A DNA stretch of 64,000 bases from JACVCJ01 sp052437175. GTDB taxonomy: Bacteria > Bacteroidota > Bacteroidia > CAIKAF01. The translations under genes were made by a program, and so were the position numbers. Location: positions 1 through 64,000 of the forward strand of contig JBQVOK010000012.1 in assembly GCA_052437175.1 (NCBI GenBank). Direction: 5' to 3'. The notes beneath the pieces are model-generated. The model was not told where the DNA came from, did not search any database, and was given only the letters and a program-made list of their open reading frames with translations. Positions 54,673-63,041 of this stretch are shown here, piece after piece (positions within the stretch are counted from its first letter, which is position 1; each line of letters opens with the position of its first letter).

Positions 54673-55310
54673 TGAAGGATATTGCAAACGAGATCATAAA
54701 AAATTCACCGTTTGCTATTTTATTACCCCTGTTTACCGGGCTTTTGCTTTTTCGTAAAAGCCCGGTAAGCAACCGGGTACTTATTGTGCATATATGCCTG
54801 GCTACCATTGTGAATTTTGTTTCGGCCTATATGTGGCACCGCAAGCAGAACAACCTGCCCCTGCTCCATGTATATACGCTTACTGAATTCCTGTTTCTCT
54901 CGGCCTATTATGCCCTGCGGTGGAAAAGCAACACGGCCCGTATCGTTATACTGGTTACGGCGTTGCTGTTCACGGCTTTTGCCGTTTATAACTCGCTCTA
55001 CCTGCAAAGTATCTATCACATGAATTCCTATGCGCGTAGCCTGGAAGCGCTCATTCTCATAGGATTCGGGGCCGCGGGGTATTACCTGCTGCTTACGGAA
55101 AAGAGCGAGGAATCGATCTTCAGCCGCTCTTTTTTCTGGATCAATACGGGCTATTTCCTGTATTTTTCCGTATCTTTTTTCCTGTTTACGCTCAGTAACT
55201 ACGTGCGTATCATTGAAGCGGAGATCCGTCATACGGTGTGGGCCATCCACGCACTGTTCATGATCGTTTTATACATCCTGGTGGCCATTGGTTTATGGAA
55301 ACGAACGTAA
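54672..55310 (+). CDS. Seven-helix-like membrane protein, putative sensory partner of the adjacent kinase
   Basis: The 212-residue protein has about seven membrane helices. The motif NLPLLHVYTLTEFLF (about 64-78) is shared with the protein at 63042 (NFPLLHVYTLLEAGL), and the order of helices and the end (IHALFMIVLYILVAIGL) also match, so the two are paralogues of a family I cannot name. It overlaps the NarX-like kinase gene by 16 bases. The kinase has only one short membrane segment, so this protein may supply sensing. Confidence 0.7.
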   Translation: MKDIANEIIKNSPFAILLPLFTGLLLFRKSPVSNRVLIVHICLATIVNFVSAYMWHRKQNNLPLLHVYTLTEFLFLSAYYALRWKSNTARIVILVTALLFTAFAVYNSLYLQSIYHMNSYARSLEALILIGFGAAGYYLLLTEKSEESIFSRSFFWINTGYFLYFSVSFFLFTLSNYVRIIEAEIRHTVWAIHALFMIVLYILVAIGLWKRT

Positions 55311-56086
55311 CGGAAAATATCTATTTTATACTTGTAGCGGGCACGATGGGCATGTTTATCCTGGCCCTTACCGTTATTTCGGCCATTATTTACTACCAGA
55401 ACCGCCGCATCAAACACCAGAACGACCTGCGGCAGCTGGAGGTGGAGCATCGCCTGCGCCTGCTGCAGAACAGCATCGACGTGCAGGAAAAAGAACGCAA
55501 ACGTTTTTCCGAAGACCTGCATGACGATACGGGTGCCATACTGGCCGCGGCCCGCCTCAACCTGTACAGCGTTATGAAGAACTCCGATCACCCGGCACTG
55601 CTCGAGACCAAAGAACTGATCGACATTGCCATTTCGGGCATACGCCGCATTGCACACGACCTTTCGCCGCCCGCACTGGCCCGCTTTGGCCTGTACCATG
55701 CCCTGGGCGATTTCTGCCGGCAGATATCCGTGGCCGAGGAAATATCCGTGGAAACCGAAATTGCCGACCTGGAACGGCTCGACCTGGACACCAAGACCGA
55801 AATGGCCGTGTACCGTGTCTATACCGAACTCATCAACAACACGCTCAAACACAGCGCATGCAAGCATATCTGCGTGCGCATCCACTATAAAGACAAGCGC
55901 ATCGAAGGCTTTTATTCCGACGACGGAAAAGGCTTCGAGATCCCGGAGAACGGCACGGGCCGTGGCCTGGGCTTTAAAAATATGGAAAGCCGCATATCGG
56001 CACTGCTCGGGGAGATCAGCTTTAGTTCCGGCCCCGGCAAAGGCATGCAGGCTCAGATGTACATACCTTATACTCCTACAATATGA
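55295..56086 (+). CDS. NarX-type sensor histidine kinase
   Basis: The 263-residue protein begins METNVTENIYFILVAGTMGM with one membrane helix (about 8-33), then a coiled coil, the HisKA_3 dimerisation/phosphoacceptor region EDLHDDTGAILAAARL (H76), and a HATPase_c domain with YTELINNTLKHS and GRGLGFKNM. It lacks a sensor domain of its own. I use ATG 55295; an upstream start at 55238 lies in the previous gene. Its stop overlaps the response regulator start by ATGA. Confidence 0.91.
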   Translation: METNVTENIYFILVAGTMGMFILALTVISAIIYYQNRRIKHQNDLRQLEVEHRLRLLQNSIDVQEKERKRFSEDLHDDTGAILAAARLNLYSVMKNSDHPALLETKELIDIAISGIRRIAHDLSPPALARFGLYHALGDFCRQISVAEEISVETEIADLERLDLDTKTEMAVYRVYTELINNTLKHSACKHICVRIHYKDKRIEGFYSDDGKGFEIPENGTGRGLGFKNMESRISALLGEISFSSGPGKGMQAQMYIPYTPTI

Positions 56087-56748
56087 AAACGATTCGTATA
56101 GCCATCGCCGACGACCAGCTGCTCTTCCGCAGAGGCATGGTTTCTCTGCTGGGGACTTTTGAAGGACTCGAAGTGGTACTGCAGGTTTCAGACGGTAATG
56201 AACTGCTGGCCGGCCTCGCTGCCATGGAACAGCTTCCGGATATTATCCTGCTCGACCTGCGTATGCCTGGCATGGACGGGCTTACCGCCATTGAAGAGCT
56301 CAAGGACCAGTACCCGGAAATACGTATCATTGTGCTTTCGGCACTGAAAGAAGAGCGTTTTGTATTACACATGATGGAGCACGGAGCCAGCGGATACCTG
56401 GTGAAGGACAGCGAGCCGGAAGACGTATATACCACCATCTGCAATGTGTATCATTCGGGGATATATTACAACAACCTGATGATACAGGCCATGCATGCGC
56501 ATGTGATGAACCCCGGCAAGAAAGTGGCAGTCTCCAAGTATGGAATAGTGCTTACAAAACGAGAAAAGGAGATACTGCAACTTATCTGCCAGGAATACAC
56601 CATGCCCGAAATAGCCGAACGCCTGTTCATCAGCCACCGCACCGTGGAAGGGCACCGGAACAACCTGCTGACAAAAACCGGAGTGCGCAATACCGCCGGA
56701 TTGGTGCGTTTTGCCATACAGAACAAGCTTTTCGATGTGGAAGAATAA
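56083..56748 (+). CDS. NarL/LuxR-family response regulator
   Basis: The 221-residue protein has a receiver domain with D58 in ILLDLRMPGMDG and a C-terminal LuxR-type helix-turn-helix, LTKREKEILQLICQEYTMPE then ISHRTVEGHRNNLLTKTG. It is the cognate partner of the kinase encoded just upstream. Its targets are not evident. No further gene follows in the operon; a hairpin terminator lies 190 bases later. Confidence 0.94.
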   Translation: MKTIRIAIADDQLLFRRGMVSLLGTFEGLEVVLQVSDGNELLAGLAAMEQLPDIILLDLRMPGMDGLTAIEELKDQYPEIRIIVLSALKEERFVLHMMEHGASGYLVKDSEPEDVYTTICNVYHSGIYYNNLMIQAMHAHVMNPGKKVAVSKYGIVLTKREKEILQLICQEYTMPEIAERLFISHRTVEGHRNNLLTKTGVRNTAGLVRFAIQNKLFDVEE

Positions 56749-56937
56749 AATGGCTTGGACTAAACTATGAAAAAGTAACTCCGCACATCTGCCATCCCGT
56801 GCATGGGTATATTTTATGTCTGTTCGTTCATCTTTAGTAACAAACGCGGGATCGGAGCAGAGAGAAAATCCCGTGTCTGTTGTGGTGATGGGTGAGGATC
56901 AGTTATAGGAATTGAGGGCCTGAAGGTCAGAAATAAA

Positions 56938-56965
56938 AACAGCCGCTGGATGAACGGCTGTTTTC
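56938..56965. terminator. Bidirectional terminator
   Basis: AACAGCCG / CGGCTGTT stem with T-rich flanks on both strands, best on the minus strand (TTTTTATTTC). It separates the response regulator gene and the convergent gene at 57027. Confidence 0.75.
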
Positions 56966-57026
56966 CGTTGTGTAGGGAAAGGATAAACGAAGTAAGGTGT
57001 AAACGGTGGTGTTGTTATGTTAATGG

Positions 57027-57806
57027 TTACAGGCTACTGTATTCTTTTAGTAATTTCTGGTGTTTACGGTTCAGTTCTTCCAGTTTCCTGCGGTAGTCGC
57101 TCATCAGCTTTTCCCAGAAAACCGAACGTTTTTCAAATTCATCGGTCGTGATACGGTCCCGGCCGAAATCGTCGAGCAGGCGGGTGGTGTACTTTCCGGC
57201 CGTGGCCAGGGCTTCGGTATACAGCTTCTGGAAACCGATCTGCGGGTACAGCAGGTATTCTTCTTCCGAAAAGCTTACATCAAAGCAGAAAAGTGTTCCG
57301 TCGATCTCCCGGTTGCCCGGGAGCGCTGCCGGATAGAAACTGCGGCGGCTTATGCCCAGGAAAAGATGAAAGCCGTACCCCAGGGCAATGTGTGCCGTTC
57401 CGGTCGTTTTTTCGTTTCCCTGCTCCGCAGAAGATATACCCGATACGGCTTCCAGGGCTTTGCCCGTGGCATACAGCTCCAGGTCCTTCATGCTGGGCAG
57501 GGGACGGCCGTTCAGTAAAGGCCCGGTACCGGTGTTCTCACTGAAAATACCTGCCGAAACCGCCTGGAAAGCGTCTCTCAGTAATTCGGGCGACCAGCTT
57601 TCCATATACCGGAAATCGCTGCGGCTTCCCGAAAGTACCTGCTGCCGTGTAAATGTGTTCGTGCGGTAATAATCGGCGGCCATAGCTTCTAAACCAGCGG
57701 TCAGTTCTGCACTTTGCGCGTGCAGTTCAGACTCCCTGGCGGCAAGCCATACACGGAAGTCTTCATTTTCTTCCAGCAGCCGCTCTATGGTTTTCGATTT
57801 TCCCAT
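57027..57806 (-). CDS. Cytoplasmic protein of unknown function with coiled-coil ends
   Basis: A 259-residue protein with charged helical ends: residues 1-35 (TIERLLEENEDFRVWLAARE) and the last 30 (MSDYRRKLEELNRKHQKLLK) are likely coiled coils. The middle (about 110-190) is alpha/beta with ALGYGFHLFLGISRRSF. No family recognised, no signal peptide. Upstream ATG at 57818 would add four residues. It stands alone. Confidence 0.65.
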   Translation of the reverse strand: MGKSKTIERLLEENEDFRVWLAARESELHAQSAELTAGLEAMAADYYRTNTFTRQQVLSGSRSDFRYMESWSPELLRDAFQAVSAGIFSENTGTGPLLNGRPLPSMKDLELYATGKALEAVSGISSAEQGNEKTTGTAHIALGYGFHLFLGISRRSFYPAALPGNREIDGTLFCFDVSFSEEEYLLYPQIGFQKLYTEALATAGKYTTRLLDDFGRDRITTDEFEKRSVFWEKLMSDYRRKLEELNRKHQKLLKEYSSL

Positions 57807-57925
57807 GCGAGGTTTCATTCATTTAGCGTCACAAAGGTGAGCGAAGCCCCTGTATTTTGTAAGCGTGGATTCACCCGTTTTTTGTTCCGCGTATTTTTAC
57901 TCGGTTTAGAAACAAAATGCTGTTT

Positions 57926-57954
57926 TTTATGTATTATTGTTGAAATTACATAAA
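57926..57954. promoter_or_regulatory. Inverted repeat upstream of the NrtR-type regulator
   Basis: TTTATGTA (57926-57933) and TACATAAA (57947-57954) form a perfect 8-bp inverted repeat with a 13-base spacer that contains a -7-like TATTATTG. It ends 5 bases before the ATG at 57960, suited to autoregulation. Confidence 0.5.
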
Positions 57955-57959
57955 CCTTT

Positions 57960-58631
57960 ATGGCTATAGATGTTGCCGCAGATGCGGTTGTATTCGGGTA
58001 CGAGGTCCGGCGCGGACTGGAAGTACTGCTGGTGCAGCGCCGCTTAGAACCCTTCCGGGGAGAATGGGCCCTGCCGGGCGGTTTTGTATACGAGAACGAA
58101 TCGCTGGAAGCCGCTGTGGAACGTGAACTCCGCGAAGAAACCGGGGTGCAGGTGAACTATATGGAACAGCTGTATACCTTCGGTGAACCGGGCCGCGATC
58201 CGCGTAAGCGTGTGATCTCCGTGGCCTATGTAGCCCTGGTAAAACAGTCGGTACACCGCGTACTGGCCGACAGTGATGCCGCCGATGCCCGCTGGTTCCC
58301 GGTGGATGCCCTGCCGGCACTGGCTTTCGACCATGCACAGATACTCAATAAAGGCCGGGAACGCCTGCGCGCTAAACTCAGCTATGAACCGCTGGGCCTG
58401 GAACTGCTCGGGGAGAAGTTTCCCTTCTCGGACCTGCAGAACCTCTACGAAACGGTGCTGGGCCGCAGTATCGACCGCCGTAACTTTAAAAAGAAGTTCA
58501 TGGCCCTGGGCATCCTGGACGAACTCAGTGAAAAAAGCAGCGGACTGGGCCGGCCGGCAACCCTGTTCCGTTTCAATAAAAAGAAATACCAGGCCCTGAA
58601 AGAAAAAGGGATCGTGCTGGAAATTATCTGA
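57960..58631 (+). CDS. NUDIX-domain transcriptional regulator, NrtR type
   Basis: The 223-residue protein has an N-terminal Nudix domain with a full Nudix box (GGFVYENESLEAAVERELRE then ETGV, about 41-64) and a C-terminal winged helix (about 150-223) with FPFSDLQNLYETVLGRSIDR and RNFKKKFMALGILDEL. This fusion is the layout of NrtR regulators, which sense ADP-ribose compounds and control NAD or pentose metabolism. Immediately downstream is a decayed nicotinamide phosphoribosyltransferase gene, which supports the NAD-salvage reading. The intact box leaves open hydrolase activity. Confidence 0.88.
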   Translation: MAIDVAADAVVFGYEVRRGLEVLLVQRRLEPFRGEWALPGGFVYENESLEAAVERELREETGVQVNYMEQLYTFGEPGRDPRKRVISVAYVALVKQSVHRVLADSDAADARWFPVDALPALAFDHAQILNKGRERLRAKLSYEPLGLELLGEKFPFSDLQNLYETVLGRSIDRRNFKKKFMALGILDELSEKSSGLGRPATLFRFNKKKYQALKEKGIVLEII

Positions 58632-58679
58632 TTAGTAGTGCGTTTATCCCGGATGGACGCCTTTTTGTATACATTTTAA

Positions 58680-58858
58680 ACGCTGCCCCGCACCAGTGCT
58701 GTCGTAGCCCGCGAATACCGCAAAAAGCTCGATTATGATGCTACGCTTAACGGTGGCGACGCGGCTTTTGTTCCCTGGCAGGGACACGATTTTAGTTTCC
58801 GCGGTATGGCCGGCTGGAGGCCATGATGAGCGGAGCCGGGCGACTTAAAAAACAATAA
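58680..58858 (+). pseudogene. Remnant of a nicotinamide phosphoribosyltransferase gene
   Basis: From 58680 the plus strand reads VVAREYRKKLDYDATL then AFVPWQGHDFSFRGMAG before stop codons. HDFSxRGM is typical of the NAMPT/NadV family. A one-base deletion after 58813 is implied, because the next frame continues LEAMMSGAGRLKKQ, consistent with the family's following segment. The family is about 470-500 residues long, so only a fragment of about 57 codons is left. It lies 48 bases after the NrtR-type gene, the expected place of its target. Confidence 0.7.
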
Positions 58859-58877
58859 GTACAACTAAAATATGAAC

Positions 58878-58912
58878 AAAGGCCTGTCATACGACGGGCT
58901 TTTGTATTTTTG
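58878..58912 (+). terminator. Terminator after the pseudogene
   Basis: Stem AAAGGCCTGTC / GACGGGCTTTT (two G-T pairs, loop ATAC) followed by GTATTTTTG, just before the next ATG at 58917. Confidence 0.7.
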
Positions 58913-58916
58913 GGGC

Positions 58917-59135
58917 ATGACACAGCCAAACAATCCTTTACACGGAAAAACGCTCGAAACGATCGTGGTGCAGCTGCAGGATTACTACGGCTGGCAGGAG
59001 CTGGGCCGGCGGATTAATATACGCTGTTTTAACGAGAACCCCAGTGTGAAGTCGAGCCTCACTTTCCTGCGCAAAACGCCCTGGGCCCGCAAAAAGGTGG
59101 AAGACCTGTACCTGGAAACCTGGAGCAGTGAATAA
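58917..59135 (+). CDS. VF530/DUF2132 family protein
   Basis: The 72-residue protein matches the VF530 pattern along its whole length: NNPLHGKTLETIVVQLQDYY, GWQELGRRINIRCFNENPSV and KSSLTFLRKTPWARKKVEDL. Structurally known members are small helical proteins that bind double-stranded DNA in tests; their role is unclear. ATG 58917 gives the usual family length; an upstream ATG at 58872 lies in the preceding terminator. Confidence 0.92.
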   Translation: MTQPNNPLHGKTLETIVVQLQDYYGWQELGRRINIRCFNENPSVKSSLTFLRKTPWARKKVEDLYLETWSSE

Positions 59136-59171
59136 AAAAACGGCCGTTATACACGAAAACCCCGTTTTTTC
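59135..59171 (+). terminator. Terminator of the VF530 gene
   Basis: AAAAAAACGG (59135-59144) pairs with CCGTTTTTT (59163-59171) over an 18-base loop. Confidence 0.6.
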
Positions 59172-59203
59172 GTTCTGAATACACCCCAATAGTTATTCAG
59201 ACT

Positions 59204-60820
59204 TTGAAAAAAACGTTTCTCCTCATCATACTGTTGTTTATAAGCAACGTTTTGGAACTCTTCTCCCAGGAAAGTAAAAATTTTTACATTATTGTATACG
59301 ATTCGCTGGGTCATAAAATGCCCGATGCCTGGGTAAGCCTGCTGCGCAACGGGGATTATCTCGAAGATTTTTCTAATGCCGATTCTTCGGGCATCATCCG
59401 GCTTTCCCCGGAAAAGTTCAGGCCCCGGGCGGCGTATTCTCTCAAAACCGAAGCAGATGGCTATCGGCTGGATTATCGTCCGGTAAAGGCTGTGCAGGAT
59501 ACGATCCTGTTTCAGCTGAAACACAAAGACCCGCATTACCTGCCGCGTCGCGAAGGCTGGGCCTGGGAGTATGCCTACTCCACCGAAATGGGCTATTACC
59601 AGCCTGAAACGCCTTATTCCTTTGAAGATATTCCGCCCAAACAACGCCGCAAACTACAGGAACACCTGCTGGCAACGGCCGGCCCCGCCATGTATTCCCG
59701 GCTGTTTGTATCCGGTGGCGAAATGGTTAAAGGCAGCCGTTTTTTCCGCTACGAAAAGTATCGCTATCATACGGCCTATATGTTTTTCATAAGCTTCCGG
59801 GATACGGCTTCCGGTATCGGTTTATATACCTCCCAAGTTACGATGGCGCGTAACGGTGCCATACGGTCGCCTTTTCGCTGTCCTTCGTCCTGGATCTCGC
59901 TGGACAGTGCCCGTTCTATCTGCCGTGTGGCCGGTCTGCACGGAGAGCCTGATTATGTGGGTTTTTCATACGATCACCAGACGGAAACATACTACTGGCG
60001 CCTGGGCTTTGAACGGATGTATTCCTTCGATGATGAATTACACCTGTTTGCCAATATTGAAGCTGCCCGGGGAGGGCTGAGCATTGATTCGTTCACTGTA
60101 TCGCCGGGCGCGATAAAAGCAAGAATGGCGTATGGTTTCCCGGACCCGGCGTTTAGGCCCCAAGCCGTATACCTGCAGCGGCCTGCGCAGTGGGAACAGC
60201 TGCCCCGATGGCCCTCATCCTATACCACAGGAGGAAAAAACAACCGGAAAAGCCATGTACATGTAGAGTACGAAGACTTGAAAACGTATATAAATGAAAA
60301 ACCGGCTCAGGGTACCTACCTGTATGAAAATGAATATATGCTGGAGACCGTTATGTACGGAAACGGCATCCTGCAAAGCCGCTATATATACGAAAAAGAA
60401 GGGGATAGTCTGATCCTTAGGAGTATAGAAGACGCCGATACATTAACGAACGTATGTCATTACCGGGAGTTTTACCCGAACGGACAACTGCAGATGAGCG
60501 GGTACCGGCCGGTAAGACGCTTGCGTTTGTTGATTACGAACGAAGAGCAGATGGCCGCCGGCGTGTTTGAGTATTTTTACCCGGACGGAACACTTTTGCA
60601 GCAATATACCATCCGGGACGGCAAAATGCAGGGCGACTGGAGTGTATATTACCCCGACGGAATGCTGAAAATGCGCATGGAATACAAAAACGGAGTGCCT
60701 GCCGGAAAATGGTTCCAGTATGACGAAAAAGGGAATGTAAGCGGATACTGCATATTTACAAACGGTATAGCACAGGGCGAATGGACCGATCGTAACGGCC
60801 GGCGAATCGTAAAACCCTGA
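59204..60820 (+). CDS. Secreted protein with C-terminal YwqK/MORN-like repeats
   Basis: The 538-residue protein begins with TTG (KKTFLLIILLFISNVLELFS is a signal peptide). An N-terminal beta-sandwich of the carboxypeptidase-regulatory type (about 25-105: IIVYDSLGHKMPDAWVSLLR) is followed by an unknown central domain. The last 100 residues contain repeats of the form YFYPDGTLLQQYTIRDGKMQ and YYPDGMLKMRMEYKNGVPAG, as in YwqK/MORN_2 proteins. Such repeats are common in exported Bacteroidota proteins of unknown role. Convergent with the FUSC gene, 5 bases apart. Confidence 0.78.
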   Translation: MKKTFLLIILLFISNVLELFSQESKNFYIIVYDSLGHKMPDAWVSLLRNGDYLEDFSNADSSGIIRLSPEKFRPRAAYSLKTEADGYRLDYRPVKAVQDTILFQLKHKDPHYLPRREGWAWEYAYSTEMGYYQPETPYSFEDIPPKQRRKLQEHLLATAGPAMYSRLFVSGGEMVKGSRFFRYEKYRYHTAYMFFISFRDTASGIGLYTSQVTMARNGAIRSPFRCPSSWISLDSARSICRVAGLHGEPDYVGFSYDHQTETYYWRLGFERMYSFDDELHLFANIEAARGGLSIDSFTVSPGAIKARMAYGFPDPAFRPQAVYLQRPAQWEQLPRWPSSYTTGGKNNRKSHVHVEYEDLKTYINEKPAQGTYLYENEYMLETVMYGNGILQSRYIYEKEGDSLILRSIEDADTLTNVCHYREFYPNGQLQMSGYRPVRRLRLLITNEEQMAAGVFEYFYPDGTLLQQYTIRDGKMQGDWSVYYPDGMLKMRMEYKNGVPAGKWFQYDEKGNVSGYCIFTNGIAQGEWTDRNGRRIVKP

Positions 60821-60825
60821 ACCCG

Positions 60826-62985
60826 TCAGGACGTTTTATTCCCCGGGTAGTTCTCTTTCTGGGTGTTCTCCGGCTCTATCTGTGCGGCCAGTTTACGCAG
60901 GTCGGTACTCAGCTGCAGCATCTGTATAAAAAGCGGGTCAGATTCTTTTACAATGTCGGGCACGGCATGGATCACAGGGTCCTGTATCTCGCAGGGCTTG
61001 CCTGAAACCGCCTGGTAAGCGCCACGCATCGTGTGGAATATCTTACGCAGATCGCGTACCTGGGTATCGCTCGGCGCTTCCTGCTGCTGTATGCGCGAGG
61101 AGAGGGCCGCCACGCAGGACGAAAACACCGTATTCAGCAGGATAAAGCGGTTGGCCTCGTTCACGTACAGGCGTTTGCTTTTGGGTTCATTCAGCATACG
61201 CTGGAAGGCGGAGCCCAGGTTGGAGCTGCTTACGTAGATCTCTTTGCGGGCAATGCGGTAGGCGCTGTGGGTGGCAAAATCGTCTGTGCGGTATTCCAGT
61301 GCGGTCTTCAGGTAATTGAGGTTACGCAGGATCATATCGGCCATCATATTGCGTATCTGTGCGGCTTCCCAGCTGGGCAGGATAAAATAACTGGCCAGTG
61401 CGGCTATGCCGGCCCCGATAAAGGTGTCCATGATGCGTTCGCGCAGCAGCATCATGCTGTCGTTATGTCCGATAAAACTGAAGAGGATCAGTATAAAAGG
61501 TGTCATAAAGAATACGCTCAGCACATAGCGTATACGGATAAAGCTGTAACAGAGCAGCATGAACAGTACCAGCAGCCAGAAACGCACCTGCAGGTCCTGC
61601 ACCACATACAGTATGCCTATGCCCAGTAAACCGCCGGCTACGGTACCCAGTATACGTTCATAATTCCGCTTTTTGGTCTGACTGAAACCCGGTTTCAGGA
61701 TCACGATGATTGTAAGCAGTATCCAGTAACTGTGGTGACCGGTATACAGGCTGCGCGCCAGCAGGAAGGCGGCAAGGCACACCAGCGCCACCCGCAGGGA
61801 ATGGCGAAATACCGTGGAGCGGAAACTGAGGTTATCCCTGAAAATTTTCCAGTCGAGGCTCTGGTGCGAAACAAAGTGTTCCAGTTCTTTACGCCGGTGT
61901 TCGGGTACCTGGGGCATTTGTCCCTGGTAACTGTAAATCTGTTTGATACGCTGCGAAAGCGAGCGCATATTCAGCCATATTTTTGTAAGCATCAGGGTAT
62001 TTACGCCCTGTGCGCTCAGTGCTTCCAGCTCTTTTTTGGTTTCATCCAGCAGACCTTCGTTACGCGGTCCGCGGTCCGGATCTTCGTGGTTGTGAATACA
62101 TACGGCAATGTAACGCAGGTCACGGGCCAGTTCTTCGATCAGCTGCCGGTAGCGGTGTATCAGGGGCAGATGGCCGTACTCGCTGCGCATGCGTGTATAG
62201 TCGAGGTGACTTTCCGTAGCTTTTTCATACAGGTCGATCACGTCGATAAAGGTCATAATAAGCATATTGCCGCGCTCGCTGGAGTCTTTGAGCAGTTTAC
62301 GCGTTTTAAAAATGAGTTCGCGTACACTGTCGATGTCCTGGTATACCAGCACCTGCTGATCGAGCAGGCGGGTCTGGCTGGCCTCGAGGTCCTGGTCGGG
62401 ATCGTAAAAAGCAGCTTTGATGCGGATGTATTCCGACACTTTTTCCATGCATTCGCCCAGGGTCTGTTCGGCCGGCCGGTAAGGAATTACCTGGTACAGC
62501 GACTGGCTGAAGAGTGCATACCATACGCCTCCGCAGAGCAGGAAAAGGGCATGCAGCAGGGTTTCCTGCGCCGTCAGCTGCTGGTCGATGCCGATAATGA
62601 GCACCAGCAGGCCGGCTATACCTACAGAAGAAGCCCGGGCACCGTATACGGTAAGCATGGAGAGCAGGAAGCAGAGCAGGGGTATTTCAATGGCCAGCAG
62701 CCATACCGAGTGATTGGTAAAACCAATGAGAAGTGCCACCAGGAAAATAAGCAGGTTGGCGGCCATAAGCGCGTTACGTTTGTGTCGTACAGGCCCCGGA
62801 TTGTCGGTAATGCTCACGTACAGCGCGCCCAGGGAGATGGTGATACCCGTTTCGGGCAAACCAAAGAAATTGAGGATAACCGCCGGAAATACCACGCCCA
62901 CTGTAATTTTGAGACCGTCGTAGAAATACTGGCTCAGTAAAAACTGCTTCAGGCTGAGTGCCGAACGTTTATCCGGGAATTTCAT
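60826..62985 (-). CDS. FUSC-family membrane protein (YccS/YhfK-like)
   Basis: The 719-residue protein has two clusters of membrane helices (about 20-170 and 400-530) separated by a cytoplasmic domain of about 220 residues, plus a C-terminal cytoplasmic tail. The first cluster includes GLKITVGVVFPAVILNFFGL and the second RSLYTGHHSYWILLTIIVIL followed by GRG-like KRNYERILGTVAGGLLGI, the conserved part of the FUSC/aromatic-acid-exporter group. It probably exports aromatic acids or a related compound; the substrate is unknown. Confidence 0.88.
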   Translation of the reverse strand: MKFPDKRSALSLKQFLLSQYFYDGLKITVGVVFPAVILNFFGLPETGITISLGALYVSITDNPGPVRHKRNALMAANLLIFLVALLIGFTNHSVWLLAIEIPLLCFLLSMLTVYGARASSVGIAGLLVLIIGIDQQLTAQETLLHALFLLCGGVWYALFSQSLYQVIPYRPAEQTLGECMEKVSEYIRIKAAFYDPDQDLEASQTRLLDQQVLVYQDIDSVRELIFKTRKLLKDSSERGNMLIMTFIDVIDLYEKATESHLDYTRMRSEYGHLPLIHRYRQLIEELARDLRYIAVCIHNHEDPDRGPRNEGLLDETKKELEALSAQGVNTLMLTKIWLNMRSLSQRIKQIYSYQGQMPQVPEHRRKELEHFVSHQSLDWKIFRDNLSFRSTVFRHSLRVALVCLAAFLLARSLYTGHHSYWILLTIIVILKPGFSQTKKRNYERILGTVAGGLLGIGILYVVQDLQVRFWLLVLFMLLCYSFIRIRYVLSVFFMTPFILILFSFIGHNDSMMLLRERIMDTFIGAGIAALASYFILPSWEAAQIRNMMADMILRNLNYLKTALEYRTDDFATHSAYRIARKEIYVSSSNLGSAFQRMLNEPKSKRLYVNEANRFILLNTVFSSCVAALSSRIQQQEAPSDTQVRDLRKIFHTMRGAYQAVSGKPCEIQDPVIHAVPDIVKESDPLFIQMLQLSTDLRKLAAQIEPENTQKENYPGNKTS

Positions 62986-63041
62986 GCTGCAAAAGTACGG
63001 AAGTTTATCCGGTTTTTACAGCGGAAAAAAGCGTATATGCA

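Noticed and set aside
61732..62940. Plus-strand open frame of 402 codons
   Set aside because: Antisense shadow of the FUSC gene.
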